A stretch of 64,000 nucleotides of DNA, from positions 62,001 through 126,000 of the forward strand of contig DPJG01000018.1 in assembly GCA_003543135.1 (NCBI GenBank), written 5' to 3'. The notes below the pieces were generated by a model. That model was given only the letters and a program-made list of their open reading frames with translations, had not been told where the DNA came from and did no database searches. Made by a program: the position numbers and the translations under genes. Shown one piece after another: positions 37,305-44,870 of this stretch (position 1 is its first letter; every line of letters begins with the position of its first letter). The DNA comes from Rheinheimera sp. (GTDB lineage: Bacteria > Pseudomonadota > Gammaproteobacteria > Enterobacterales > Alteromonadaceae).

Positions 37305-38090
37305 ATGTCCACTGAAACTGTGCTGGGTTGTCAGCAACTGAGTTTTTGCTGGCAAGGTGACTGGACCTTAGAACCGCTGAGTTTTGAACTCTGCGCTGGT
37401 GAGCGGTTGGGTGTGATTGGCCCCAATGGCGCAGGTAAATCCACTTTACTAAAACTACTGGCAGGTTTATGCCTACCATCATCAGGCACAGTGCTGCTGC
37501 AGGGTAAAGCCTTAACCCAATACAGCAGAACGGAAAAAGCCAGACAGCTGGCGTTATTGTCGCAGGAAAACGAACAAGCTCAGGCCATGACTGTGGCAGA
37601 GCTGATGTTACTTGGCCTGCTGCCACATAAAAAGCTCTGGCAAGCCAATAGTCAGGCCGATCTGAACCTGCTGCAGCAATGTCTGGACCAGGTTGGCCTG
37701 AGTCACAAACAGCATCAGCTGCTGAGCAGCCTATCCGGCGGCGAATTACAACGTGCCCAGCTTGGCCGGGTATTGATGCAGGGCGCCAAACTCATTTTGC
37801 TGGACGAGCCAACCAATCATCTGGATATCCAATATCAGCATCTGTTGTTGCAACTGATTGCTTCTTTGCCCCTGAGCCTGATCGCCAGTTTTCATGATTT
37901 AAACCTGGCAGCAAGTTATTGTGACCGCTTGCTGCTGTTACATCAGGGCAAAGTGATGGCGCTTGGCACACCACAACAGGTGCTGACTGCACCTTTGATC
38001 AGCGCCGTATTCGGCCGGCCTTGCCTGGTGGATGAAAACCCATTTGACGGTAAACCACGCCTGACTTTTGCACCCGGAGTTTGTGCATGA
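37305..38090 (+). CDS. btuD: Cobalamin ABC transporter ATP-binding protein
   Basis: A 261-residue ATPase of the FecE/BtuD type powering vitamin B12 import with BtuC and BtuF. Walker A GPNGAGKST near residue 41, signature LSGGELQRAQ, Walker B LILLDEPTNHLD, and switch SFHDLNLAASYCDR. The assignment to B12 rather than siderophore or heme rests on the neighbours: BtuC-like permease, cobalamin adenosyltransferase and BtuF-like binding protein in the same overlapping operon. A GGA lies 6 nt before the ATG. Its 3' end overlaps btuC. Confidence 0.85.
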   Translation: MSTETVLGCQQLSFCWQGDWTLEPLSFELCAGERLGVIGPNGAGKSTLLKLLAGLCLPSSGTVLLQGKALTQYSRTEKARQLALLSQENEQAQAMTVAELMLLGLLPHKKLWQANSQADLNLLQQCLDQVGLSHKQHQLLSSLSGGELQRAQLGRVLMQGAKLILLDEPTNHLDIQYQHLLLQLIASLPLSLIASFHDLNLAASYCDRLLLLHQGKVMALGTPQQVLTAPLISAVFGRPCLVDENPFDGKPRLTFAPGVCA

Positions 38091-39076
38091 AGAGCGCTCA
38101 GTTGCCGCAGCGTTGGTTATTGTTATTTTTGCTCGCTCTGGGTAGTTTTTTGTTTTGTTTAAATACCGGCAGCGTCAGTTTGCAGTGGCAGGAACTTTGG
38201 TGGTGTTTTACCGGCAAATGCACAGATCCGATGCAATGGCAGCTGTTATGGCAGCTGCGTCTGCCGCGTTTATTGCTGGGTTTTGTCGCTGGTGCTGGCC
38301 TGGCGTTAAGTGGCGCTTTATTACAACATTTAAGCCGTAATCCACTGGCCGATCCTTATTTGTTTGGTGTGATTGCCGGCGCAGGCCTGGGGGCTACTGT
38401 CGCCAGCCTGTATTTTCCAGCCTCACTGATAGCGCTGCCACTGGCAGCTTTTGTCGGCGCCCTGCTGGCCATTGCGCTGGTACTGGCATTGGCACTGCTG
38501 GCGCGCTGGCAGCAGCTTGATCATTTTATTCTGGCCGGTGTGGCTGTGAGTTTTTTATTCAGTGCAGCTACTGCACTGCTTTTGTATCAGCACGACCCTT
38601 TTGCCGCCAACAGAGTGATGTTCTGGCTGATGGGCAGTCTGTCACGGGCCAGTTATCAGCCACTGTGGTTTATTTTGCCCTGCCTGTTGTTGTGCCTGCT
38701 GCTTTCGGTGTTATTCCGCCGCCAGCTCGACGCCATGTTATGGTCGGATCAAACGGCATTAAGTCTGGGCGTACCGGTGCAACCCTTGCGGTTGTTATTT
38801 TTACTGCTGACAGCAGCCCTGACCGCCAGTATTGTTGCTTATTGTGGTGGTATTGGTTTTGTCGGACTGATGGTGCCCCATCTGGTGCGGATGCTGCTAG
38901 GCTCTCAGGCGCTGAGCCTTTTTGTCGGCAGCTGCCTTTGTGGTGGCATTTTTCTGATCTGGGTGGACGCCGGCGCCCGTACCCTAATGCCCAGTCAGGA
39001 ATTACCACTTGGGGTCATTACCTCTGCCTGTGGCAGCCTGTTTTTTTTATTGTTATTAAGCCGCAGACGCGGTTAA
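38087..39076 (+). CDS. btuC: Cobalamin ABC transporter permease
   Basis: A 329-residue FecCD/BtuC-family permease with about ten transmembrane segments. Recognisable stretches are LRLPRLLLGFVAGAGLALSGALLQ, NPLADPYLFGVIAGAGLGA, GGIGFVGLMVPHLVRMLLG (coupling helix that contacts BtuD) and LPLGVITSACGSLFFL. The start at 38087 is supported by GGAG 7 nt upstream; a TTG at 38081 is in frame. The ATG overlaps the btuD stop (ATGA). Confidence 0.87.
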   Translation: MKSAQLPQRWLLLFLLALGSFLFCLNTGSVSLQWQELWWCFTGKCTDPMQWQLLWQLRLPRLLLGFVAGAGLALSGALLQHLSRNPLADPYLFGVIAGAGLGATVASLYFPASLIALPLAAFVGALLAIALVLALALLARWQQLDHFILAGVAVSFLFSAATALLLYQHDPFAANRVMFWLMGSLSRASYQPLWFILPCLLLCLLLSVLFRRQLDAMLWSDQTALSLGVPVQPLRLLFLLLTAALTASIVAYCGGIGFVGLMVPHLVRMLLGSQALSLFVGSCLCGGIFLIWVDAGARTLMPSQELPLGVITSACGSLFFLLLLSRRRG

Positions 39077-39083
39077 GAGCCAA

Positions 39084-39746
39084 ATGATGACCGGAACCGA
39101 CTCTAACAACACTATACAGCAGTCAGCAGCTGCAGACAGCGGTAGCGATACTGAACAAAAAGCGCAGCGCCATCAGCAGCGCCAGCAAAAACTCAAAGAA
39201 AAAGTCGATGAGCGAATTGCCGCAGCCACTCAGGATAAAGGCCTGCTGCTGGTGATCACCGGCAATGGCAAAGGTAAATCCACCGCTGGATTTGGTATGG
39301 TGTGCCGCACTGTTGGCCATGGTATGCGTGCTGCAGTCGCTCAGTTTATTAAAGGCAGCTGGGCCTGTGGCGAACGTGATTTATTACAAAGCCATGGTGT
39401 CCCTTTTGCCGTGATGGCCACAGGTTTTACCTGGGAGACACAAAACCGTGCGCTGGATATGGCGGCTGCACAAGCCGTCTGGCAACAAGCCAAACAATAT
39501 CTGCAGGATCCGGCCATTCATCTGGTGCTGCTGGACGAGCTGACCTATATGCTGACCTACGACTATATTGTGTTGGATGAGGTGCTTGATGCCCTAAATA
39601 AACGCCCGCAGGGCCAGCACGTGGTGATCACAGGCCGAGGTTGTCATCGCCGCCTGATTGAACTGGCCGATACTGTCAGTGAAGTGCAGTCGGTTAAACA
39701 TGCTTTTGACGCCGGCATCAGAGTACAACAAGGCATTGACTGGTGA
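39084..39746 (+). CDS. cobO: Cob(I)alamin adenosyltransferase (CobO/BtuR type)
   Basis: Transfers the adenosyl group of ATP to cob(I)alamin, making the coenzyme form after uptake. The 220-residue protein has a variable polar N terminus (~50 residues), the inverted P-loop GNGKGKSTAGFG, RTVGHGMRAAVAQFIKG, LLDELTYMLTYDY and VVITGRGCHRRLIELADTVSE, all typical of CobA/CobO. It is inserted between btuC and btuF, 7 bp after btuC and overlapping btuF, tying import directly to cofactor activation. Confidence 0.92.
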   Translation: MMTGTDSNNTIQQSAAADSGSDTEQKAQRHQQRQQKLKEKVDERIAAATQDKGLLLVITGNGKGKSTAGFGMVCRTVGHGMRAAVAQFIKGSWACGERDLLQSHGVPFAVMATGFTWETQNRALDMAAAQAVWQQAKQYLQDPAIHLVLLDELTYMLTYDYIVLDEVLDALNKRPQGQHVVITGRGCHRRLIELADTVSEVQSVKHAFDAGIRVQQGIDW

Positions 39747-40732
39747 GGTCGATGACAAGCACTGTTGCAGTCCAAGCATCCAGACCGCAAGCCTTGCTCA
39801 GGCTTCGGGCTTTGTTCAGACGTGCTTTGTTCAGACAACCAGCTTTATTGCAGGCATTAGTACTAACGCTGCTGTTGATTGTTTACCCGGCAGCCGCCAA
39901 GACCACAACAGCCGCCGCCGTAACAACAAAACCCACTTCGCAGTTAAAGCTGATAGTACTGGCGCCGGATCTGGTGGAACTTTTGTATAGCCTGGGCGCC
40001 GGTGAACAAATTATTGCCGCCAGCGAACATGCCGACTACCCGGAAGCAGCACGGGCTTTGCCAAGAGTTGGCAATTATGCCGGTTTATCGCTGGAGAAAA
40101 TTATCAGCCTGCAACCTGATCTGGTGTTGTACTGGCAAAGTGGCACGCCGGCTGCCGATATTGAGCGGTTACAACAGCTTGGCTTAAAGCTCGAAAGTTT
40201 TGAAAGCAAAACACTGGATGATATAGCGCTGCATTTACTCAGGCTCGGCGAATTAACCGGACGTCAGCAACAGGCAGCGCAGCTTGCCGGGCAATTTCAT
40301 GCTGAACTTCAGGCATTAAAAACAAAATACAGTCAGCAGCAACAGCTCGCCGTATTTTACGAAATCTGGGACAACCCACTGTCAAGCATTGGCCCTTCCG
40401 CCTGGCCGGCACAACATCTGGCCATTTGTGGGGCCCGTAACGTGCTGCCTGATGGCCCAAATCCTTACCCGCAGGTCAGTGCCGAGCAGGTATTAAAGGC
40501 TAACCCCTGGCTAATTATTCAGCCGGTCTCAGAAAATGAACCCCGTACTTTATTTAACTGGCAGGCATTTTCGTCAGTAAAAGCAGTTGAATATCAACAA
40601 TTTGCCAAGCCTAACAGCGATTTATTACACAGAGCAAGCTTAAGAACCCTCGGCGGTGTGCGTGAGCTTTGCCAATTAATTGAAAAAAGCCGGCAATTTT
40701 ATGCTCAAGTTTTGCCAGGGGCCGGCCGATAA
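39743..40732 (+). CDS. btuF: Cobalamin-binding periplasmic protein
   Basis: Binding protein delivering B12 to BtuCD. 329 residues from GTG at 39743 (overlapping the cobO stop); an ATG at 39752 is an alternative, and the N terminus is basic and unusually long before the signal helix (LLQALVLTLLLIVYPAAA, cleavage near AAA-K). The type III binding-protein fold is shown by KLIVLAPDLVELLYSLGAGEQIIAAS, HADYPEAARALPRVGNY, LQPDLVLYW and the BtuF-typical CGARNVLPDGPNPYPQVSAE. The stop codon is part of a sigma-28-like -10 box serving the next gene. Confidence 0.86.
   Translation: MRSMTSTVAVQASRPQALLRLRALFRRALFRQPALLQALVLTLLLIVYPAAAKTTTAAAVTTKPTSQLKLIVLAPDLVELLYSLGAGEQIIAASEHADYPEAARALPRVGNYAGLSLEKIISLQPDLVLYWQSGTPAADIERLQQLGLKLESFESKTLDDIALHLLRLGELTGRQQQAAQLAGQFHAELQALKTKYSQQQQLAVFYEIWDNPLSSIGPSAWPAQHLAICGARNVLPDGPNPYPQVSAEQVLKANPWLIIQPVSENEPRTLFNWQAFSSVKAVEYQQFAKPNSDLLHRASLRTLGGVRELCQLIEKSRQFYAQVLPGAGR
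40705..40732 (+). promoter_or_regulatory. Sigma-28 (FliA)-like promoter ahead of the DUF5610 gene
   Basis: TCAAGTTT, 12-bp spacer, GCCGATAA. The -10 box is a full match and the -35 a 7/8 match to the enterobacterial FliA consensus (TAAAGTTT-N11-GCCGATAA); the spacer is one base longer. It overlaps the last codons of btuF and ends 40 bp before the ATG at 40773. Confidence 0.5.
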
Positions 40733-40772
40733 GCTGGCTATAGTGTAACTAAACCCAACAAGGCGGCCCGAC

Positions 40773-41474
40773 ATGAAGATCCAACCCAATATTGCAAGCA
40801 ACGCCAGTGGTAATGACGTTATTAAAAATGACAAAGCTGATAAATCCAAAGAATCGGCGCAGGCAGAACTGAGCCGTCCGGCCACAGGCGCAGAAATGTC
40901 GCGCGCCAACCGGCAGGAGCTGAATCAGACTATTTTGCAAAGTCAGCTTGATATCAGCTTAAAATCCGACAACAAATCTCTGGGTTTGTTGTACCGCACT
41001 GTGCTGAACGCAGTGAATAAAAACCTGAAAAACGATGGTGAAAAACCACCTTTGCCGGAGCAGGCCTCAGACAGAGCCACAGAAGCACGCAACAAAGATA
41101 AACCCGGTGTTGGCAATAATCCTTATGCCCAGGATCAGGATACCTCGCCACAGGCAACGGCAGATCGGATAGTGGCTTTTGCCACCAATTTTTATCAGCA
41201 GTTCCGCGAGCAGAACAAAGACTTATCGGAAGAAGATGCCCTGAGCCAATTTATGGAAAAAATTGGCGGTGGTATTGATCAGGGTTTTGCCGAAGCCAGA
41301 GAAGTACTTGACGGCATGGGACAGTTACAGGGCAAAGTAAAAGAAGATATCGATAGCACCTATTCACTGATCCAACAGGGTTTAACCAGCTTTAAAGAGC
41401 TGACGCTGGAAAAAGCCAAAGAGAACAGCACACCGGCCACGCCTGAGCCAATCAGTAACAATCAGACCAACTGA
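40773..41474 (+). CDS. DUF5610 family protein
   Basis: A 233-residue soluble, charged protein of unknown function. After a low-complexity N terminus (~70 residues of Lys/Glu/Asn-rich sequence) comes the DUF5610 domain: SPQATADRIVAFATNFYQQF, GGGIDQGFAEAREVLDGMGQLQGKV, and IDSTYSLIQQGLTSFKEL. It ends in a disordered Pro/Thr tail. No signal peptide. It stands alone between btuF and a strong bidirectional terminator. The upstream sigma-28-like site suggests a link to the flagellar regulon; that is inference. Confidence 0.78.
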   Translation: MKIQPNIASNASGNDVIKNDKADKSKESAQAELSRPATGAEMSRANRQELNQTILQSQLDISLKSDNKSLGLLYRTVLNAVNKNLKNDGEKPPLPEQASDRATEARNKDKPGVGNNPYAQDQDTSPQATADRIVAFATNFYQQFREQNKDLSEEDALSQFMEKIGGGIDQGFAEAREVLDGMGQLQGKVKEDIDSTYSLIQQGLTSFKELTLEKAKENSTPATPEPISNNQTN

Positions 41475-41493
41475 AGAAAACGACCTTCAGCTA

Positions 41494-41531
41494 CCAATAA
41501 AAATGCCGCATGAATGCGGCATTTTTATTGG
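41494..41531. terminator. Bidirectional terminator, 17-bp perfect stem
   Basis: CCAATAAAAATGCCGCA and its exact complement around a TGAA loop, with internal A and T runs giving a T tract on either strand; lies between convergent DUF5610 and PH-domain genes. Confidence 0.93.
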
Positions 41532-41625
41532 TTTGATTACGCAGCTGAGCTGCATGCTGTTATCGTCCACCCCACTTGGCTGCCTGGTTACAAGCAGCAT
41601 ATGGGCAAGCCGGCAAACCAGGCCT

Positions 41626-42003
41626 TTAACGACAGACATATGTGGCCAGCGCTTTTTGCACCGCCATAATATTGCCGTCTTTATTAAAAGTTTTACTGAT
41701 GGGCTGCTCTGTGCTGCTTAACCAGATTTTTAAATCCGATTCCAGATCAAAATGGCCTTTGGTTTCGGCCGCAAAACGCACCACAGAGCGGTAAGGCACC
41801 GACATATATTCTTTTTTTGAGCCGGTCAGCCCTTGTTTATCAATAAAAATCAGCCGCTTATTGGTAAAAACAATCAGGTCACGGATGATTTTAAAAACCT
41901 GCTCCAGTTTTTCGCCTTCGGCGAGAATACTGGCTAACTCCTGTTCCACATCGGCAACATCAATTTCGGCTGCATTGCCTAATAAACCACTGAGGATCCC
42001 CAT
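41626..42003 (-). CDS. Bacterial PH-domain protein
   Basis: A 125-residue protein consisting of a short helix and one bacterial pleckstrin-homology domain (bPH_1 type): VFKIIRDLIVFTNKRLIFIDKQG, SVPYRSVVRFAAET, HFDLESDLKIWLSS, and a C-terminal helix. No signal or membrane segment. Function unknown; the family occurs as small cytoplasmic proteins in many bacteria. The start at 42003 (MGILSGLLGNAAEIDV) has GGAG 7 nt upstream. Confidence 0.82.
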   Translation of the reverse strand: MGILSGLLGNAAEIDVADVEQELASILAEGEKLEQVFKIIRDLIVFTNKRLIFIDKQGLTGSKKEYMSVPYRSVVRFAAETKGHFDLESDLKIWLSSTEQPISKTFNKDGNIMAVQKALATYVCR

Positions 42004-42126
42004 GTTTTTGCTCCTGCTTTTTTTGTGAAAAAGCCAGCATAGAGATCCCACCGCTTTGCAGCAAGCTTTAGTTCGACCTGCTGCCACAGCGTAAATACTG
42101 CGGCTAATTCAGCACAACCTGACCGG

Positions 42127-42849
42127 CTAAAATGGCAAGATTGAACCATCCCAATGCAGCAACTTGCCATGCTGCTCTGGTTGTAGCGCTGTCGCAACCT
42201 GCCATAACCGTGCCGCGGTTTGGGCTGGCGTTTGTAGCTGCGATGGCGGGATATTGCGTAAAAAAGGTGATGACAGCAAAGATTCTGTGGTGCCCGGATG
42301 CAGCGCAGCCACAAGAGCCGGCGCTTTGAGCCTGCTAAGTTCAATCGACAAGGTTTTCACCAGCATATTCAGCGCCGCCTTGGCACTGCGATAGCTGTAC
42401 CAGCCACCTAAGCTGTTATCGCTGATGCTGCCGACTTTGGCGCTCAGTACCAATACCCGACAGGGATGCTGTTGCAAATAACCAAACAAAGCCTGCAGGT
42501 GTACAGCCGGCAACAGATAATTGACCCACCAACTGTGCATGGCAGCTTGTTCATCCAGCTGACGGATGGTTTTTTCGGCTTTTAACCTGTCTTGCTGTAA
42601 AACACCATGGCAAATAAAAATGTCTGTGGGCTGAAATTGCCGGCAAAAATCGGCAACTACAGTATTTAACACAGCAGCAGCTTCACCTTGCTGGAGCTCG
42701 AGCACTAACCAGTCGTCCACCATCACGCTTTCGGGTGCTGGCGAGCGGCTGACGCCGGCAACTAAAGCGCCCTGCTGCTTTGCATACATCAGCAAACCCT
42801 GGCCTATGGCGCTATTGGCGCCAAGCACTAATAAACGTCTTTGTTGCAT
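42127..42849 (-). CDS. Short-chain dehydrogenase/reductase (CsgA/C-factor-like)
   Basis: A 240-residue Rossmann-fold SDR. The cofactor motif is LVLGANSAIGQGLL near the N terminus (GxxxGxG variant). The catalytic serine is in VLVLSAKVGS and the YxxxK pair in YSYRSAKAALN. The end PGTTESLLSSPF resembles the C-factor-like subgroup. Substrate unknown. The start at 42849 (MQQRRLLVLGANS) is chosen over a GTG at 42873. It lies 90 bp downstream of the FAD protein on the same strand. Confidence 0.85.
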   Translation of the reverse strand: MQQRRLLVLGANSAIGQGLLMYAKQQGALVAGVSRSPAPESVMVDDWLVLELQQGEAAAVLNTVVADFCRQFQPTDIFICHGVLQQDRLKAEKTIRQLDEQAAMHSWWVNYLLPAVHLQALFGYLQQHPCRVLVLSAKVGSISDNSLGGWYSYRSAKAALNMLVKTLSIELSRLKAPALVAALHPGTTESLLSSPFLRNIPPSQLQTPAQTAARLWQVATALQPEQHGKLLHWDGSILPF

Positions 42850-42939
42850 CTGGTGATATTCCTGGCTGCTCACTTAATTCAAAGCGGCTGATGTCGGCTG
42901 TGTTGTTTAACATCTTTTATGTGTTTTGAAGCTGTTGGT

Positions 42940-43974
42940 TCAGATGTGGTGCGCTTTGCCAAGCAGTTTACAGGCGGCCTCTACACCGGATAACCAGGCG
43001 TTTTCCACCCGACCGCCCAGAGTCCAGTCACCACAAAGCGCCAGCTGCATTTTTTTATCAAATAACACACCGCAGGGTGGAATATCGCTGTTGTAACTGG
43101 CATACAACCAGCGATGACAAAGTGCCGCCGCTACCTGCACCTCTGTACCCAACACACGGCTTAGCTCAGCAGCGGCCAGCGCACTGATTTGCTCCGGCAT
43201 GGTCTCAAGCTCAGCGGCACTGCAGTCTTCCGATAAATGCACCAGCCATTGCTCAGGCGCCTGTGCCGTATCCTGCTGCAATCTGGCACTGTGCCGGCCT
43301 GGTTTAGCCGATTGTTGGGCTATCCAGCGCGTATTGCCATCCCGCACAAAAATACCCTGTGCCTGATGATGGGTGGCACTGGCCAATTCAAGTAACACGG
43401 CCCAGCAGGGTAACAAGGCCTGCTCCGGAATTTGCAGTGACAAAGGCGCGCCTTCCAGCAATTGTTTGGCCTGAGCCGGCGGACAAGTCAGCAGCAGCGC
43501 ATCAAAACCACCAAAACATTCACCTTGTTCAGAGCACAGCTGCCACTGCCCTGTACTCTGACTGCTGACATTACTGCAGATGTAACTGAGCTCGTTAATT
43601 TTGCAGCCAGTGTACATTGTGGCGCCTTCAAACTCCCCGGCCAGCATCTGATGCATGGTTGAAGTCCCGATATAGCGGATTTCATCATCGGGTGAAGGGC
43701 TTAACTGACCGTGCTGATACTGATAAGGCACAAATTCCCAGCGCTGCACTAAACCTTGTGACTGCCATTGTTGCACCTGCGCCAAAAACGCCTGGCTGCG
43801 GGCGGTAAAATACTGCGCGCCAAAGTCAAAACTGCCGGCCAAAGCCCTTTTGCTGCTAACGCGCCCGCCCGGCCCCCGCGCTTTTTCAAACACAGTGACT
43901 GAAGCACCTTGTGCTGTCAGCGCTTTGCAAGCGGCTGCGGCGCTGACTCCGGCTCCGATAATCGCAATCTTCAC
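42940..43974 (-). CDS. FAD-dependent amine-oxidase-like (renalase-like) protein
   Basis: A 344-residue flavoprotein. The N-terminal dinucleotide motif is IAIIGAGVSAAAACKAL, followed by the FAD motif EKARGPGGRVSSKR and GSFDFGAQYFTAR typical of bacterial renalase-like NAD(P)/FAD proteins. The C-terminal FAD-contacting segment is LALCGDWTLGGRVENAWLSG. The substrate is unknown. In related bacteria such genes often sit with an SDR and a photolyase; here only the SDR is adjacent. Confidence 0.85.
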   Translation of the reverse strand: MKIAIIGAGVSAAAACKALTAQGASVTVFEKARGPGGRVSSKRALAGSFDFGAQYFTARSQAFLAQVQQWQSQGLVQRWEFVPYQYQHGQLSPSPDDEIRYIGTSTMHQMLAGEFEGATMYTGCKINELSYICSNVSSQSTGQWQLCSEQGECFGGFDALLLTCPPAQAKQLLEGAPLSLQIPEQALLPCWAVLLELASATHHQAQGIFVRDGNTRWIAQQSAKPGRHSARLQQDTAQAPEQWLVHLSEDCSAAELETMPEQISALAAAELSRVLGTEVQVAAALCHRWLYASYNSDIPPCGVLFDKKMQLALCGDWTLGGRVENAWLSGVEAACKLLGKAHHI

Positions 43975-44134
43975 GCCTTGCTCCTGATTGGCTATTTAAG
44001 GCTTACGCCTGTGGTTCTGAACCGTATTGAAAGTGACTGCGTATCACACTGCTGCCTTTGATTATATTGGCATCGGCTTGCTGCAGGACACTGCATTTGA
44101 CTTGCCAATGCACTGTGCCGGGCCAAAACGCCTG

Positions 44135-44163
44135 TTGGTGATAGCAGATAATCTGATTAGACT
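44135..44163 (+). promoter_or_regulatory. Putative promoter of msrA
   Basis: TTGGTG, a 17-bp spacer and TAGACT, ending 49 bp before the msrA ATG. Confidence 0.4.
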
Positions 44164-44211
44164 ACGACAAAATAAAAACTGCAGATCAAATCTTTCAGCG
44201 CAGGAAAAAAC

Positions 44212-44748
44212 ATGACAACACAAACCATCACCCTCGCCGCCGGTTGTTTCTGGTGTGTTGAAGCCGCTTTTAACATGCTTAAAGGCGTGCAGCAAGCCAC
44301 CAGCGGTTATATGGGCGGCCATAGTTTAAATCCCAGTTACCGGGATATTTGCAGCGGCAACACCGGTCATGCTGAAGTGGTACAACTGCAGTTTGACGCC
44401 GAGCAGATTTCACTGGAGACAATCTTAGAGCTGTTTTTTTTCCTGCACGACCCGACCAGCCTGAACCGTCAGGGCAATGATGTTGGCACGCAATACCGCT
44501 CGGCGATTTTTTATGCTGATGAAGTACAGCTTGAAAGTGCCAAAGCCGCCATCAGCAAGCTTGAACAACAAGGCGTATATCAGCAACCTATAGTCACCTC
44601 ACTGGAAAAACTCAGCACTTTTTATCCGGCGGAAACTTACCATCAGGGTTATGCGCTGGCCAATCCACAGCAGCCTTATTGCCAGTTTCTGGTGTTGCCT
44701 AAACTGGCGAAATTCCGCCAGCAATTTGCACCTTTGTTAAAGGCCTGA
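44212..44748 (+). CDS. msrA: Peptide methionine-S-sulfoxide reductase MsrA
   Basis: Repairs oxidised methionine (S-sulfoxide). 178 residues, with the catalytic motif GCFWCVEAAF at residues ~11-20, followed by GYMGGH, the TGHAEVV and DVGTQYRS motifs, and a C-terminal TYHQGYALANPQQPYCQF that supplies a resolving cysteine. GCFWC carries a second Cys (Cys-Phe-Trp-Cys) as in one MsrA subgroup. GGA-containing site precedes the ATG. Confidence 0.95.
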   Translation: MTTQTITLAAGCFWCVEAAFNMLKGVQQATSGYMGGHSLNPSYRDICSGNTGHAEVVQLQFDAEQISLETILELFFFLHDPTSLNRQGNDVGTQYRSAIFYADEVQLESAKAAISKLEQQGVYQQPIVTSLEKLSTFYPAETYHQGYALANPQQPYCQFLVLPKLAKFRQQFAPLLKA

Positions 44749-44794
44749 GACGCAACCGGATCGGCTGCAACCGGCTTTGTTGTCGCTGCCAAAA

Positions 44795-44822
44795 AAAGCC
44801 GGAACCATAGGGTTCCGGCTTT
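44795..44822. terminator. Bidirectional terminator between msrA and btuB
   Basis: AAAGCCGGAACC / GGTTCCGGCTTT 12-bp perfect stem with an ATAG loop; T runs follow on the minus strand and TTTAGTTTT on the plus strand. Confidence 0.92.
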
Positions 44823-44870
44823 AGTTTTGCTTTTCGCTGATGTGTCGCTGATGTTTAGCGCAAGGCAGCG

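Noticed and set aside
37241-37313. Possible 24-codon leader peptide overlapping the btuD start
   Set aside because: No Shine-Dalgarno sequence and no regulatory codon run; chance frame.
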